Below, one piece after another: positions 1-7,643 of a DNA stretch of 19,017 bases. The translations under genes and the position numbers were made by a program. The stretch's first letter is position 1, and every line of letters starts with the position of its first letter. The stretch is from Bacteriovoracaceae bacterium UBA4096 (GTDB lineage Bacteria > Bdellovibrionota > Bacteriovoracia > Bacteriovoracales > Bacteriovoracaceae), in assembly GCA_002381945.1 (NCBI GenBank), contig DFXY01000002.1, positions 81,021-100,037 of the forward strand, read 5' to 3'. The notes under the pieces were generated by a model. The model saw only the letters and a program-made list of their open reading frames with translations. It had not been told where the DNA came from and did no database searches.

Positions 1-113
1 GGATAAGGAACAATTTGCTCAGGATTTTTTTGATAGCGATGAAATACGAGAATTCCGCCAGTTACAATAACGACCAGGAAAATCAACATCAGGAGAGAGA
101 GAACTTTTTTCAA
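1..113 (-). CDS. N-terminus of membrane-anchored protein, unknown function (truncated by window edge)
   Basis: Reading the minus strand from a TTG at 113-111 gives 37 residues before the window ends: MKKVLSLLMLIFLVVIV, then TGGILVFHRYQKNPEQIVPY. The basic start followed by about 20 hydrophobic residues is a signal peptide or, lacking an obvious cleavage site, more likely a signal anchor. An AAAGGG lies about 9 bases upstream of the TTG, a plausible ribosome binding site. An in-frame ATG at 89-87 is a less likely start because it would remove the basic residues. The gene is divergent from the U32 gene at 188. The body of the protein is outside the window, so no function can be given. Confidence 0.6.
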   Translation of the reverse strand, partial: MKKVLSLLMLIFLVVIVTGGILVFHRYQKNPEQIVPY

Positions 114-187
114 AGTCAGGACCCTTTTACAACTTATTCTACTATCAAAAGTTTAACTTACGTCTCAATTTTGGTAAACACTCCTGC

Positions 188-1396
188 ATGAAAGTACCTA
201 TAAAGATCCCTGAGGTTCTGGCCCCGGCCGGAAGTCTAGACAAATTAAAAGTGGCCGTCCTCTATGGGGCCAATGCTGTCTACGTAGGCGGGCAGAAATT
301 TGGTCTCAGGACAGCGGCCGAGAATTTTACTCAGGATGAGTTACGTGAGGGAATGAGCTTTGCTCATGAGCGTGGTGCAAAAGTCTACGTGGTTTTAAAT
401 TCTTTTTTACACGATAAGGACCTGGCGGAACTTCCTGACTTCGTTCGTTTTTTAGATGAGATTGGCACTGATGCCGTCATCGTTTCTGATTTGGGCGTCG
501 TTCAAGCGGTCAGGGAGCATTCCAGTATTCAAATTCATATTTCAACTCAGGCCTCGGCCTTAAATATTCAATCGGCCCTGCTTTGGAAAAAAGCAGGAGC
601 AAGCCGGATTGTTCTGGGTCGGGAAGTTTCAGTTAAAGAGGCCGGCAAAATCAGACGGGAAGCTGATATTGAAATTGAAATGTTTATACATGGTTCAATG
701 TGCATGGCCTACTCCGGTCATTGTGTCATTTCCAATTTCACCCAAGGCCGGGATTCTAACCGCGGTGGTTGCGCTCATTCATGTCGTTTCGAATATTCTC
801 TGGAAGGTCTGGATACTCAGGAAAAGAAGAAGGCCTACTTCATGAGTTCAAAAGACCTTGAGGGTCTGCGAGTTCTACCGGCCTTTATTGAAGAAGGTAT
901 TGACTCCCTGAAAATTGAAGGCCGGATGAAGTCTCATCTTTATGCAGGAACCATGTCAAAAGTATATTCTGAGGCCTTGAAATTCTACGCGGGCCATGGG
1001 CATTTTCTTTCTGATGATCTTTTTAAATGGGAAGAGGAATTAGGAAAAGTATCTCACCGGGCCTATACCCAGGCGAGTCTGGTTGAAAAGGCCGGAGCGG
1101 AATCCATTTTTAATGAAAGAGAGAATTCCACTCAGGATGAATGGCAGATGGTTGGACCTGTGATCGATGCTTCTCCCAAGGCTGGAATTGTAATTGAAGT
1201 CAGGAACGCTTTCAATCAAGGTGATGAATTAGAAATTCTTCCTTTCTCTGGAGATGTCATTGAAGTGTGTGCACATGAAATCATGGACCTGACTATGAAG
1301 GCGGTAGTAAGGACCAGACCATCTACCTTAGTGAGAATTCCTTACGTTGAAGGTGTTCAAAGTATGTACCTCGTTCGGCAGAGGTCAAAAGTATGA
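188..1396 (+). CDS. U32-family protein (TrhP/RlhA/UbiU-like), four conserved cysteines
   Basis: A 402-residue U32 'peptidase' family protein. The N-terminal PEVLAPAGSLDKLKVAVLYGA and VYVGGQKFGLR are typical of the family. The signature segment at 164-182 fits the U32 pattern exactly (E-x-F-x2-G-S-M-C-x4-G-x-C-x-I-S). Cysteines 172, 179, 195 and 199 are the four that bind a 4Fe-4S cluster in characterised relatives. Despite the family name, those relatives are not proteases: TrhP and RlhA act in hydroxylation of tRNA U34 and 23S rRNA, and UbiU/UbiV in oxygen-independent ubiquinone hydroxylation. Which of these applies cannot be decided from sequence; an RNA hydroxylation role is my first guess from length and the C-terminal extension. 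No clear ribosome binding site precedes the ATG. The stop overlaps the next start by four bases (ATGA), so the two are probably coupled. Confidence 0.9.
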   Translation: MKVPIKIPEVLAPAGSLDKLKVAVLYGANAVYVGGQKFGLRTAAENFTQDELREGMSFAHERGAKVYVVLNSFLHDKDLAELPDFVRFLDEIGTDAVIVSDLGVVQAVREHSSIQIHISTQASALNIQSALLWKKAGASRIVLGREVSVKEAGKIRREADIEIEMFIHGSMCMAYSGHCVISNFTQGRDSNRGGCAHSCRFEYSLEGLDTQEKKKAYFMSSKDLEGLRVLPAFIEEGIDSLKIEGRMKSHLYAGTMSKVYSEALKFYAGHGHFLSDDLFKWEEELGKVSHRAYTQASLVEKAGAESIFNERENSTQDEWQMVGPVIDASPKAGIVIEVRNAFNQGDELEILPFSGDVIEVCAHEIMDLTMKAVVRTRPSTLVRIPYVEGVQSMYLVRQRSKV

Positions 1397-2553
1397 AGCT
1401 AACCACCTATGCTCAAAATCTATATGACCTGAATGTATTAAAAGATCAGGGATACAATGAAGTGATTCTGGAAGCCAAATCACTTTCGCGTTTTGGGAAA
1501 TTATCACGTGAAGATTTTATTATCCTTTCAAATCGTTCTAAAGAATTAGGACTCAGAGTCTTGATGGAATGGGATATTCTCATGACTGAGGATGTGTTCG
1601 TTTCAAAGGTTAATGAGGTGCAAGAGCTATTGCCCTATGCAGATGCTCTTAGGGTCCAGGATACGGGTGCTCTCAATTGGGGGATCACTTATTCGGGCAA
1701 GCCTTTGCAGTTTATAGCGGAAAATGGAAATCATAATCTTAAGGCCCTCCAGGGTTGGGTTGATTTAGCTAATGGCAAAATGGAGAGGATTATCCTTTCA
1801 ATTGAGCTATCAAAAAATACGATCGAGGAATACGCCCAAAAATTAACCGTGCCTTGTGAGCTTTTAGGACTGGGCAGAATTCTTCTTTTTTATACGCCAC
1901 GCCCGCTGCTTTCGGCCTTAGTACCAGAAAAAATGGCCCAGAATCAGGAAATCGCAGCGATGGGTGAGAGTGAAGAATCCCCCCATAAAGGTTTTCCGAT
2001 TGTCGAAAATCAACATGGAACTTTTATGTTCCATATCAAAGAGTTTTGTCTGGTGGAGTTTGCCAGAGATTTGGAAAAATCCGGATTGGCATTCTTTCGG
2101 CTTGATCAAAGATGGGAGAAACCTTCGCGATTGTTGGAAATCTCCCAACTGGTAAAGGAATTCCGTAGCGAAGCCTTTGAGAAATTAAAACAAGATTATT
2201 CTCAGGATTTGATGCGGGGTTTTTATCTCGTCAACAAAACGGATATCCTTTTTCCTAAATTAAAGAACTCCCGTCTTCAGAAGAGAGAAGGCCATTACGT
2301 AGGCGAAGTCTTGGAATCTGAAAAAGGTTCCCATCTGGCGATCATGGTGAAAAATCCCAAAGGGCTAAAGGTCACGGATATTCTAAAAATTCTTCATCCT
2401 AAAGGTGAAGTCTTTGAAACTAAAATTTATTCTTTGAAAAACGTAGCACTTGAAGACGTAAATGAAGTGTCATCGGGAGAGCTGGCCATCATTCAATTCG
2501 TTGGTGGTGTTTGGGTTAAATCACAGGTTTTTTATCATCATGAAATATCTTAA
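1393..2553 (+). CDS. U32-like protein lacking the cluster cysteines
   Basis: A 386-residue protein coupled to the U32 gene before it (ATGA overlap, AGAGGT seven bases before the start). Its fold appears to be the same: EVILEAKSLSRFG, LRVLMEWDIL, DALRVQD, then a segment at 156-174 that aligns without gaps to the U32 signature of the neighbour. There both signature cysteines are replaced (C172 to Leu164, C179 to Pro171), and the protein has only two cysteines in all (155 and 219). The GR-x-LL-x-Y-x2-R arrangement in this segment recalls UbiV more than UbiU, as far as I remember that family. The C-terminal part, about 275-345 (FYLVNKTDILFPKLKN, YVGEVLES), resembles the small beta domain that follows U32 domains. 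I infer a non-catalytic or cluster-less partner, possibly forming a heterodimer with the upstream protein in the manner of UbiU-UbiV. Confidence 0.75.
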   Translation: MKLTTYAQNLYDLNVLKDQGYNEVILEAKSLSRFGKLSREDFIILSNRSKELGLRVLMEWDILMTEDVFVSKVNEVQELLPYADALRVQDTGALNWGITYSGKPLQFIAENGNHNLKALQGWVDLANGKMERIILSIELSKNTIEEYAQKLTVPCELLGLGRILLFYTPRPLLSALVPEKMAQNQEIAAMGESEESPHKGFPIVENQHGTFMFHIKEFCLVEFARDLEKSGLAFFRLDQRWEKPSRLLEISQLVKEFRSEAFEKLKQDYSQDLMRGFYLVNKTDILFPKLKNSRLQKREGHYVGEVLESEKGSHLAIMVKNPKGLKVTDILKILHPKGEVFETKIYSLKNVALEDVNEVSSGELAIIQFVGGVWVKSQVFYHHEIS

Positions 2554-2800
2554 AATATTCTTTTTTGGTTTATTAAATAAACTGACAGCACTGGTGCTTA
2601 GTATTGGAATTTTTAAGACACTTGCTTATTTTGGACTCTTCGAAAGTCTTAAAGGAGAGTTTTATTTTATCCCGGCAATGATTCTTACTTTAGGTATGAT
2701 TCTTTTGTTTTCGAAATATTTGACTGAAATGACCAAAAAAAATGTATTGATCTTACTAGGGCTTTTCGTAATTGGAACGACTGCACTGCTGTTGACTTAA
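2540..2800 (+). CDS. small membrane protein, three predicted helices, unknown function
   Basis: The reading frame is open from 2462, but the likely start is the ATG at 2540, giving 86 residues that begin MKYLKIFFFG; the upstream residues are polar, out of character, and would overlap the previous gene by 92 bases. With this start the overlap is 14 bases, suggesting translational coupling; no ribosome binding site is visible. Hydrophobic stretches at about 6-30, 42-60 and 68-86 suggest three membrane helices separated by short charged loops (FESLKGE, TEMTKKN). I do not recognise the family. Its stop shares the bases TTAA with the stop of the convergent methyltransferase gene, so the two coding regions overlap by four bases and no terminator fits between them. 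Confidence 0.65.
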   Translation: MKYLKIFFFGLLNKLTALVLSIGIFKTLAYFGLFESLKGEFYFIPAMILTLGMILLFSKYLTEMTKKNVLILLGLFVIGTTALLLT

Positions 2801-3909
2801 AGTCTCTCCCAAACCCAGAAGGTAACGGCGAGACCTCCATTCCTGAAACTTCTTTTTGAAACTTGCTTATAACCTTTAGGATGTAAAAAAAGATCATCCA
2901 TGTCTTTTGGCAGGAGCCAGCCAAATCTTAGAGGCCGATCGACTTCAATGAACTTTTTCCAGGCCTCTTTCAGAAATGTACCCCTTTTACCTTCGATCTT
3001 TAATCGCTCTCCGTAAGGAGGATTACAAATCATAATCATCTCTCCCGGAATTTTAATAGGAGTCAGAGTTGAATCTTGATTTTGGAAAGTGATAGGCAAA
3101 CCTGAAGTTTCTTTTTTTACTTTCAAAAGAAGTTCTTCATTTATATCAAAACCCACGGCATCGGTTAGTAGACCTTGAGCTTCAATAGTCTTAGTCATTT
3201 TCAACGTTTTACCTTTGAAAAAAGGGGCCGTTTCAAAAGCAAAAGTTCTTAAATGGAGGGGAGTATAAAATGTCAGTGCTTCCGTTAAGAAAGTCCCTGA
3301 CCCACACATCGGATCAACTAAGATGACTTCTTGGTTTAGATGGTAAGTTAATTCATAAACCAGTGCCGCTGCAATATTCTCACGGAGTGGAGCTTCACCT
3401 TTTACGCTTTGAAGATTTCTTTTGTAAAGAGGATCGCCTGAGAGATCAAGACTTAAAGTCAGGAGATCATCATTCAGACGGACGTAAAAAGTTTGTGGGG
3501 GGTAATTCTTCTTTTCCCAATCTTTGGAAAGGGGCTGTTTAATCAGTACCTGGGTCAATGCCTTCTTGATAGTTTCTTTGATTCTTCCGGTATGATTTAA
3601 GCGACTTTTAGTGCAACTGATTTCCCACAGGGGATCAGGATGGGAGAGAAACTTTGTCCAGTTAAAATGCAAAATTTTCTGATACAGCTTGGGAAAATCC
3701 CTGACTTTAAATTCACTTATTCTTAACAGTATCCTGGTGGGAATTTTGAGCTTTAAATGAGCTTCGGCCATCCAGTCTAAGCTGGCATTAATTTCAATCC
3801 CACCCTTTGTGACTCGGGCATTTGTCGGTGGGCATTTGTCCATCAATTCCTGATGGGCCAGGTCCTCTAGACCAGGAAGTATGATAAGAAAATAAGGGTG
3901 TAGCTCCAT
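2797..3909 (-). CDS. THUMP-domain class I RNA methyltransferase (RlmL/YpsC-like)
   Basis: A 370-residue protein with the layout of stand-alone RlmL-type enzymes, which make N2-methylguanosine in 23S rRNA (G2445 in E. coli) using S-adenosylmethionine. The N-terminal ~155 residues, starting YFLIILPGLEDLAHQEL, form the ferredoxin-like plus THUMP region. GDPLYKRN at 158-165 is the usual linker motif. DPMCGSGTFLTEA at 199-211 is the SAM-binding motif I, GFDIN at 253-257 motif II, and NPPYGER at 296-302 the catalytic motif IV seen in enzymes that methylate exocyclic amines. The E. coli enzyme is fused to RlmK; this one is the short form. It is divergent from the gene at 3934 by only about 25 bases. 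RlmL is the best guess; a tRNA m2G6 (TrmN-type) specificity cannot be excluded. Confidence 0.85.
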   Translation of the reverse strand: MELHPYFLIILPGLEDLAHQELMDKCPPTNARVTKGGIEINASLDWMAEAHLKLKIPTRILLRISEFKVRDFPKLYQKILHFNWTKFLSHPDPLWEISCTKSRLNHTGRIKETIKKALTQVLIKQPLSKDWEKKNYPPQTFYVRLNDDLLTLSLDLSGDPLYKRNLQSVKGEAPLRENIAAALVYELTYHLNQEVILVDPMCGSGTFLTEALTFYTPLHLRTFAFETAPFFKGKTLKMTKTIEAQGLLTDAVGFDINEELLLKVKKETSGLPITFQNQDSTLTPIKIPGEMIMICNPPYGERLKIEGKRGTFLKEAWKKFIEVDRPLRFGWLLPKDMDDLFLHPKGYKQVSKRSFRNGGLAVTFWVWERL

Positions 3910-3933
3910 TTGTTAGCAGTATGCCTCAAAGTA

Positions 3934-4515
3934 ATGGGCAAGTCAGTGGAAATTAGTTATCCTTTCCTTATGCAGGCCTATCTTAAAAAACATGGAACTG
4001 GACACGCTGGACACTCGCTAAAAGTGGAGTGGGATATTCGAGAACTCGATGTCATGATCCAGTTTTCCGTTAATAAAAGAAGCAGTCGAGCTTGGCACAC
4101 GGATCCAGTTTTTGATCATGATTGGTCTAAAAATTGGGGTTTATGGAATAAAGATGTAGTGGAAGCTTTCCTGCAGTTAAGAAAGACTGCTGATGATTTT
4201 AAGGCCCCTTATTTAGAACTGCAAATTTCTCCCTTGAATCAGCCTTTTGCTCTCATTATTCAAGAACCACGAAAGATTTTTCAAGCTCCTAAGGTTTTGG
4301 ATTTTATTCACGAAGTTAATGTTGATGGTAAACTATGGACGGCCACAATGAAGTTCGAGCTTCCTTCAGAGTTGCAGGGATCATTAATCTATGGCGGTTT
4401 TTTTGCCTGTCTGGATCAGGAGCCTCGTGAGTTTTATGCTCTGGAGCCTAATCCTGAACAAAATCCTGACTTTCACCGACCTGAACTTTTTTTACCGCTA
4501 AATATGCATGAGTGA
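3934..4515 (+). CDS. DOMON/CBM9-like beta-sandwich protein
   Basis: About 193 residues from ATG 3934 (MGKSVEISYPFLMQAYLKKHG). A TTG at 3910 or an ATG at 3970 are alternatives; none has a visible ribosome binding site, so the start is uncertain and the transcript may be nearly leaderless. The body matches what I know of the 'DOMON-like' family related to CBM9: an early strand pair (LKVEWDIRELDVMIQFSVN), the tryptophan-rich WSKNWGLWNKDVVEAFLQLR where the family has LW-x2-CFE-x-F, then YLELQISPLNQ, and a late FELPSEL. No signal peptide is seen, so it is probably cytoplasmic. Ligand unknown; in secreted relatives such domains bind sugars, heme or metals. It overlaps the RsmI-like gene by eight bases and is likely cotranscribed with it. 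Confidence 0.6.
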   Translation: MGKSVEISYPFLMQAYLKKHGTGHAGHSLKVEWDIRELDVMIQFSVNKRSSRAWHTDPVFDHDWSKNWGLWNKDVVEAFLQLRKTADDFKAPYLELQISPLNQPFALIIQEPRKIFQAPKVLDFIHEVNVDGKLWTATMKFELPSELQGSLIYGGFFACLDQEPREFYALEPNPEQNPDFHRPELFLPLNMHE

Positions 4516-5200
4516 ATTAATTCTCATTCCTACTCCCATCGCTGATGACCTTCCCTTGGAACCGATCGCCCAGTCCATGCTTTTAACAGATGCTTTAAAG
4601 GAAGAGGTTGTGCTTCTGGTAGAAGAGCATAAGGTGGCACGTCAGCGTTGGCTTAAATGGGGCCTTCCCCGAGAGGCGATCGATAAATTCCAGCTCTACA
4701 ATGAACACACTCAAGGAAAGCTTGCGGCCGAAATCATCAAGCTTCTGCAGTCCGGGAAAAAAGTCTACTTATTAAGTGATTGTGGATTACCGGCCTTTTG
4801 TGATCCTGGACAAAATTTAGTCGATCTTTGTCATAAGCTGGGAATTAAAGTCAGCTCATCTCCATTCCCCAACTCAATTGCTTTGGCGGTGGCCCTTTCA
4901 GGTTTTTCTCATTCAAGATTTTCTTTTTGCGGATTTGTACCAGTTAAGGAACCGGAGCGAGACCAGTGGATTCGTTTGGAACTTAAAAGATCTGAAACCT
5001 TGGTATGGATGGAAACTCCTTATCGCTTGAAAAAACTTTTAGAGGATCTGATTCGGACAGGTACGAAGCGTGAGATATTTCTGGGTATGGATTTAGGCTC
5101 GCAAAGTGAGAAACTTCTCCGAGGATCTGTGTCTTATCTTAGTAAGCAGTTGGTCGATGGTGAGAAGCGGGAGTTTGTTCTGGTCATCGGTCCTTTGTAA
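4508..5200 (+). CDS. RsmI-like tetrapyrrole-methylase-fold SAM methyltransferase, short form
   Basis: A 230-residue protein of the tetrapyrrole methylase fold, closest to RsmI, which 2'-O-methylates C1402 of 16S rRNA. Seen: LILIPTPIADDL at 4-15 (RsmI has L-x-x-V-x-TPIGNL), YNEHTQG at 64-70, SDCGLPAFCDPG at 90-101 (RsmI SDAGTP-x-x-SDPG), PFPNSIALAVALSGF at 119-133, FCGFVP at 140-145 and METPYRLKKLLEDL at 168-181. Differences from true RsmI: about 50 residues shorter, lacking its C-terminal extension; the family's EDTR is EEHK (39-42); GTP is GLP. These are features of the second, short RsmI-like group found for instance in Bacteroidetes. The substrate is therefore uncertain and I give no symbol. 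It overlaps the DOMON-like gene upstream; a 109-base gap separates it from the mevalonate operon. Confidence 0.8.
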   Translation: MSELILIPTPIADDLPLEPIAQSMLLTDALKEEVVLLVEEHKVARQRWLKWGLPREAIDKFQLYNEHTQGKLAAEIIKLLQSGKKVYLLSDCGLPAFCDPGQNLVDLCHKLGIKVSSSPFPNSIALAVALSGFSHSRFSFCGFVPVKEPERDQWIRLELKRSETLVWMETPYRLKKLLEDLIRTGTKREIFLGMDLGSQSEKLLRGSVSYLSKQLVDGEKREFVLVIGPL

Positions 5201-5309
5201 GAAAGTCTAACTTATGTCTAAAATTATCAATTATTCAAGCTAGTTACGGCCTTTACAGGGTGTAGAAAAGCTCATGACTTTTAGTCGTTGATTTGGTAAT
5301 TGAGAATCT
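5201..5309 (+). other. intergenic region before the mevalonate operon
   Basis: This 109-base AT-rich gap between the RsmI-like gene and fni must hold the operon promoter unless transcription reads through from upstream. I found no -35/-10 pair with good spacing and no terminator hairpin, so read-through from the upstream genes is possible. Confidence 0.4.
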
Positions 5310-6326
5310 ATGAAATCACCAAAAAAACTCCCTTTTTCTGATGAGTTAGCAGAAAGGAAGGGGGATCATATTGAACTTGCGAAAAGAGCGAGAACTCTTT
5401 CCAGTGAAATTGATTTACGTTTTAACTACGAACCACTTTTCTTTTCTCATCCCAGTTCATCCGATTCCTGGAAAACCTCATTTCTAGGTTTTGAGTTTGA
5501 TTATCCGGTCTGGATTTCAAGTATGACTGGTGGAACTGATCATGCAAAAAATATAAATGAGAATCTGGCCCGATTATGTGGAGAGTTCAAATTAGGTATG
5601 GGACTTGGCTCTTGTCGATCCCTTTTAACGGACCGTTCTCGCTTAAACGAATTTGCTGTTAAAAAGTTTATGAAAGATAGTCCACTCTTTGCCAACATTG
5701 GCATAGCTCAAGTCGAAGAACTGGTAATTAATCACAGTGAGTTTTTAATTCATGAAATGGTTAAGATGATTGAGGCCGACGGGCTCATTATTCATATAAA
5801 TCCACTGCAAGAATGGTTTCAGCCTGAGGGTGACCGTTATAAACTTCCGCCGATTGAGACACTGAAACGTTTTTTAGAAAAATCAACCTATCCTGTTGTG
5901 GTAAAAGAAGTCGGTCAAGGAATGGGGCCTAGAAGCTTACGAGCACTTCTTGAGTTACCAATTGCGGCCATTGAGCTTGCGGCATTTGGAGGTACAAACT
6001 TTACCCTCCTTGAGAACATGCGTGGTGTGAAGGATGAAACCAGAGAAGCCTTTATCCATGTAGGGCACAGTGCTTATGAAATGGTGGAAATTTTGAATGC
6101 TCTTCCCACTCGTAACAAGGAAATCATCATTTCTGGCGGGATCAAATCAGTCCTTGACGGCTTCGAACTAAAATCAAAACTTAAAACAAATTCTGTGATT
6201 GGCATGGCATCAGGTTTCCTGGCCCCCGCCCTCAAGGATTATGAAACTCTTCGTAACTATTTCCTGGGCCAGAGAGAAGCGCTTTTAACAGCGAAATCTC
6301 TTCTCGAGCTGAGGGAGGAAACATGA
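5310..6326 (+). CDS. fni: type 2 isopentenyl-diphosphate delta-isomerase
   Basis: A 338-residue FMN- and NADPH-dependent IDI-2, which interconverts IPP and DMAPP in the last step of the mevalonate route. Seen in order: RKGDH at 16-20 (substrate-binding), SMTGGT at 71-76 (FMN-binding), GLGSCRSLL at 98-106, INPLQE at 163-168 whose Gln167 and Glu168 correspond to the catalytic Gln and Mg-binding Glu, VKEVGQGM at 198-205, AAFGGTNF at 224-231 (usually GxGGTSW), ISGGI at 274-278 and GMAS at 298-301. Length is normal. This is the first gene of the isoprenoid operon, after a 109-base gap in which I could not identify a convincing promoter. Only a weak GAGA precedes the ATG. The stop overlaps the mvaA start (ATGA). 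Confidence 0.95.
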   Translation: MKSPKKLPFSDELAERKGDHIELAKRARTLSSEIDLRFNYEPLFFSHPSSSDSWKTSFLGFEFDYPVWISSMTGGTDHAKNINENLARLCGEFKLGMGLGSCRSLLTDRSRLNEFAVKKFMKDSPLFANIGIAQVEELVINHSEFLIHEMVKMIEADGLIIHINPLQEWFQPEGDRYKLPPIETLKRFLEKSTYPVVVKEVGQGMGPRSLRALLELPIAAIELAAFGGTNFTLLENMRGVKDETREAFIHVGHSAYEMVEILNALPTRNKEIIISGGIKSVLDGFELKSKLKTNSVIGMASGFLAPALKDYETLRNYFLGQREALLTAKSLLELREET

Positions 6327-7633
6327 ACACAGTCAATGGTTTCTCTAAAATGACCAAAGAGCAAAAAATAGAATGGCTCTCACTTCAGTTAAATGAAGAG
6401 GCAGGTTCGTTGGTTAGACACATGCCGAATTACTGGCATCAAGACCCTACCGTGCAAAAACGATTTGATGAATTCTCAGAAAACACCTTAACAAATTATA
6501 ATTTGCCTTTTGGGCTGGCCCCCAACTTTCTTATTAACGGTAAGGTTTATTCCGTGCCCATGGTCATTGAGGAGTCATCTGTTGTGGCGGCCGCCTCTCT
6601 TGGGGCCAAATTCTGGTTGGAAAGAGGTGGCTTTAAAAGTCAGGTCATATCTACGACCAAAGTGGGTCAGGTCCATTTCCAGTGGCAAGGCGAAAAAGAA
6701 AAAATTTATGAGTACTTTGAAGGTGCTAAAGAGCAATTTTTAAAAGCGGTCTCTCATCTCACAATTAATATGGATCAAAGGGGAGGCGGAATTAAAAAGC
6801 TAACTCTCATTGATATGACTGATAAAATTGAAAACTATTATCAGTTAAAAGTTGAAGCCCAAACCTGTGATGCCATGGGTGCGAATTTTATTAATTCAAT
6901 TCTGGAAGAAATGGCAAAAGTATTGAAAGAGGGGGTTCTTCAAGATTCTCGTTTTGAAAATACTGAAAAAGAAGTGCACATCATAATGTGTATCCTTTCT
7001 AACTATACTCCTGATTGTGTCGTGGAATGCTCTGTTGAGTGTCCCATCGAAGATCTTGGAAGTTTTCCGGGAAATGTTTCTGCGCGAGAGTTCGCTGAGA
7101 AGTTTGCGACGGCCGTAAGAATAGCGGAAGTTGATCCTAATCGGGCCGTGACTCATAACAAAGGAATTATGAATGGCATTGATGCTGTGGTGATTGCCAC
7201 CGGTAACGATTTTCGCGCGATCGAGGCCTGTGCTCATGCTTATGCTGCTCGTGATGGCCAGTACCGCTCCCTTTCAACTGTGAGTCTAACTGGAGATAAG
7301 TTTAAATTTAGCCTGAAAGTTCCTTTGGCCGTTGGTACTGTAGGTGGGCTTACTTCACTTCATCCTTTGGCAAAAACCTCTCTTGCCATTCTTGAACATC
7401 CAGCGGCTTCTGAATTAATGAATATTATGGCGGCGGTAGGACTTGCCCAAAATTTTGGCGCAGTAAAATCTTTAGTGACCACGGGTATCCAGAAAGGTCA
7501 CATGAAACTGCATTTGCTCAATATTCTTAAGCAGCTTGATGCTTCCCTGGAGCAGATCGAGAAAGGAAAAGAATTTTTTGCGGATAAAGTTGTCTCTTTC
7601 ACGGCCGTTCGTGATTTTTTAAAAAACAACTAA
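6323..7633 (+). CDS. mvaA: hydroxymethylglutaryl-CoA reductase, class II
   Basis: A 436-residue bacterial-type (class II) HMG-CoA reductase, soluble, with no membrane domain. It carries out the committed step HMG-CoA to mevalonate with two NAD(P)H. Seen: ENTLTNYNLPFGLAPNF at 53-69, EESSVVAAAS at 83-92 with the catalytic Glu, DAMGAN at 183-188 (coenzyme-binding), NKGIMNGIDAV at 279-289 with catalytic Lys280, TGNDFRAIEACAHAYAARDG at 293-312 with catalytic Asp296, GTVGG at 338-342, and GHMKLH at 392-397 with catalytic His393. All catalytic residues are present. In class II enzymes the sequence usually works biosynthetically when linked to kinases and a decarboxylase, as here. A strong GGGAGGAAAC site precedes the ATG, which overlaps the end of fni; a ten-base gap follows. 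Confidence 0.96.
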   Translation: MNTVNGFSKMTKEQKIEWLSLQLNEEAGSLVRHMPNYWHQDPTVQKRFDEFSENTLTNYNLPFGLAPNFLINGKVYSVPMVIEESSVVAAASLGAKFWLERGGFKSQVISTTKVGQVHFQWQGEKEKIYEYFEGAKEQFLKAVSHLTINMDQRGGGIKKLTLIDMTDKIENYYQLKVEAQTCDAMGANFINSILEEMAKVLKEGVLQDSRFENTEKEVHIIMCILSNYTPDCVVECSVECPIEDLGSFPGNVSAREFAEKFATAVRIAEVDPNRAVTHNKGIMNGIDAVVIATGNDFRAIEACAHAYAARDGQYRSLSTVSLTGDKFKFSLKVPLAVGTVGGLTSLHPLAKTSLAILEHPAASELMNIMAAVGLAQNFGAVKSLVTTGIQKGHMKLHLLNILKQLDASLEQIEKGKEFFADKVVSFTAVRDFLKNN

Positions 7634-7643
7634 AGGTAGGACT

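Noticed and set aside
114..187. Possible divergent promoter between the left-edge gene and the U32 gene
   Set aside because: TTGAGA and TAGAAT-like boxes exist on the minus strand but with 21-base spacing; no pair with acceptable spacing was found on plus.
188..1396. Annotation of the first U32 gene as a collagenase-like protease
   Set aside because: The family name is historical; characterised members with these four cysteines are iron-sulfur hydroxylation proteins, not proteases.
6896..7237. Minus-strand open frame of 113 codons within mvaA
   Set aside because: It is antisense to the catalytic core of HMG-CoA reductase and its translation has no family features.
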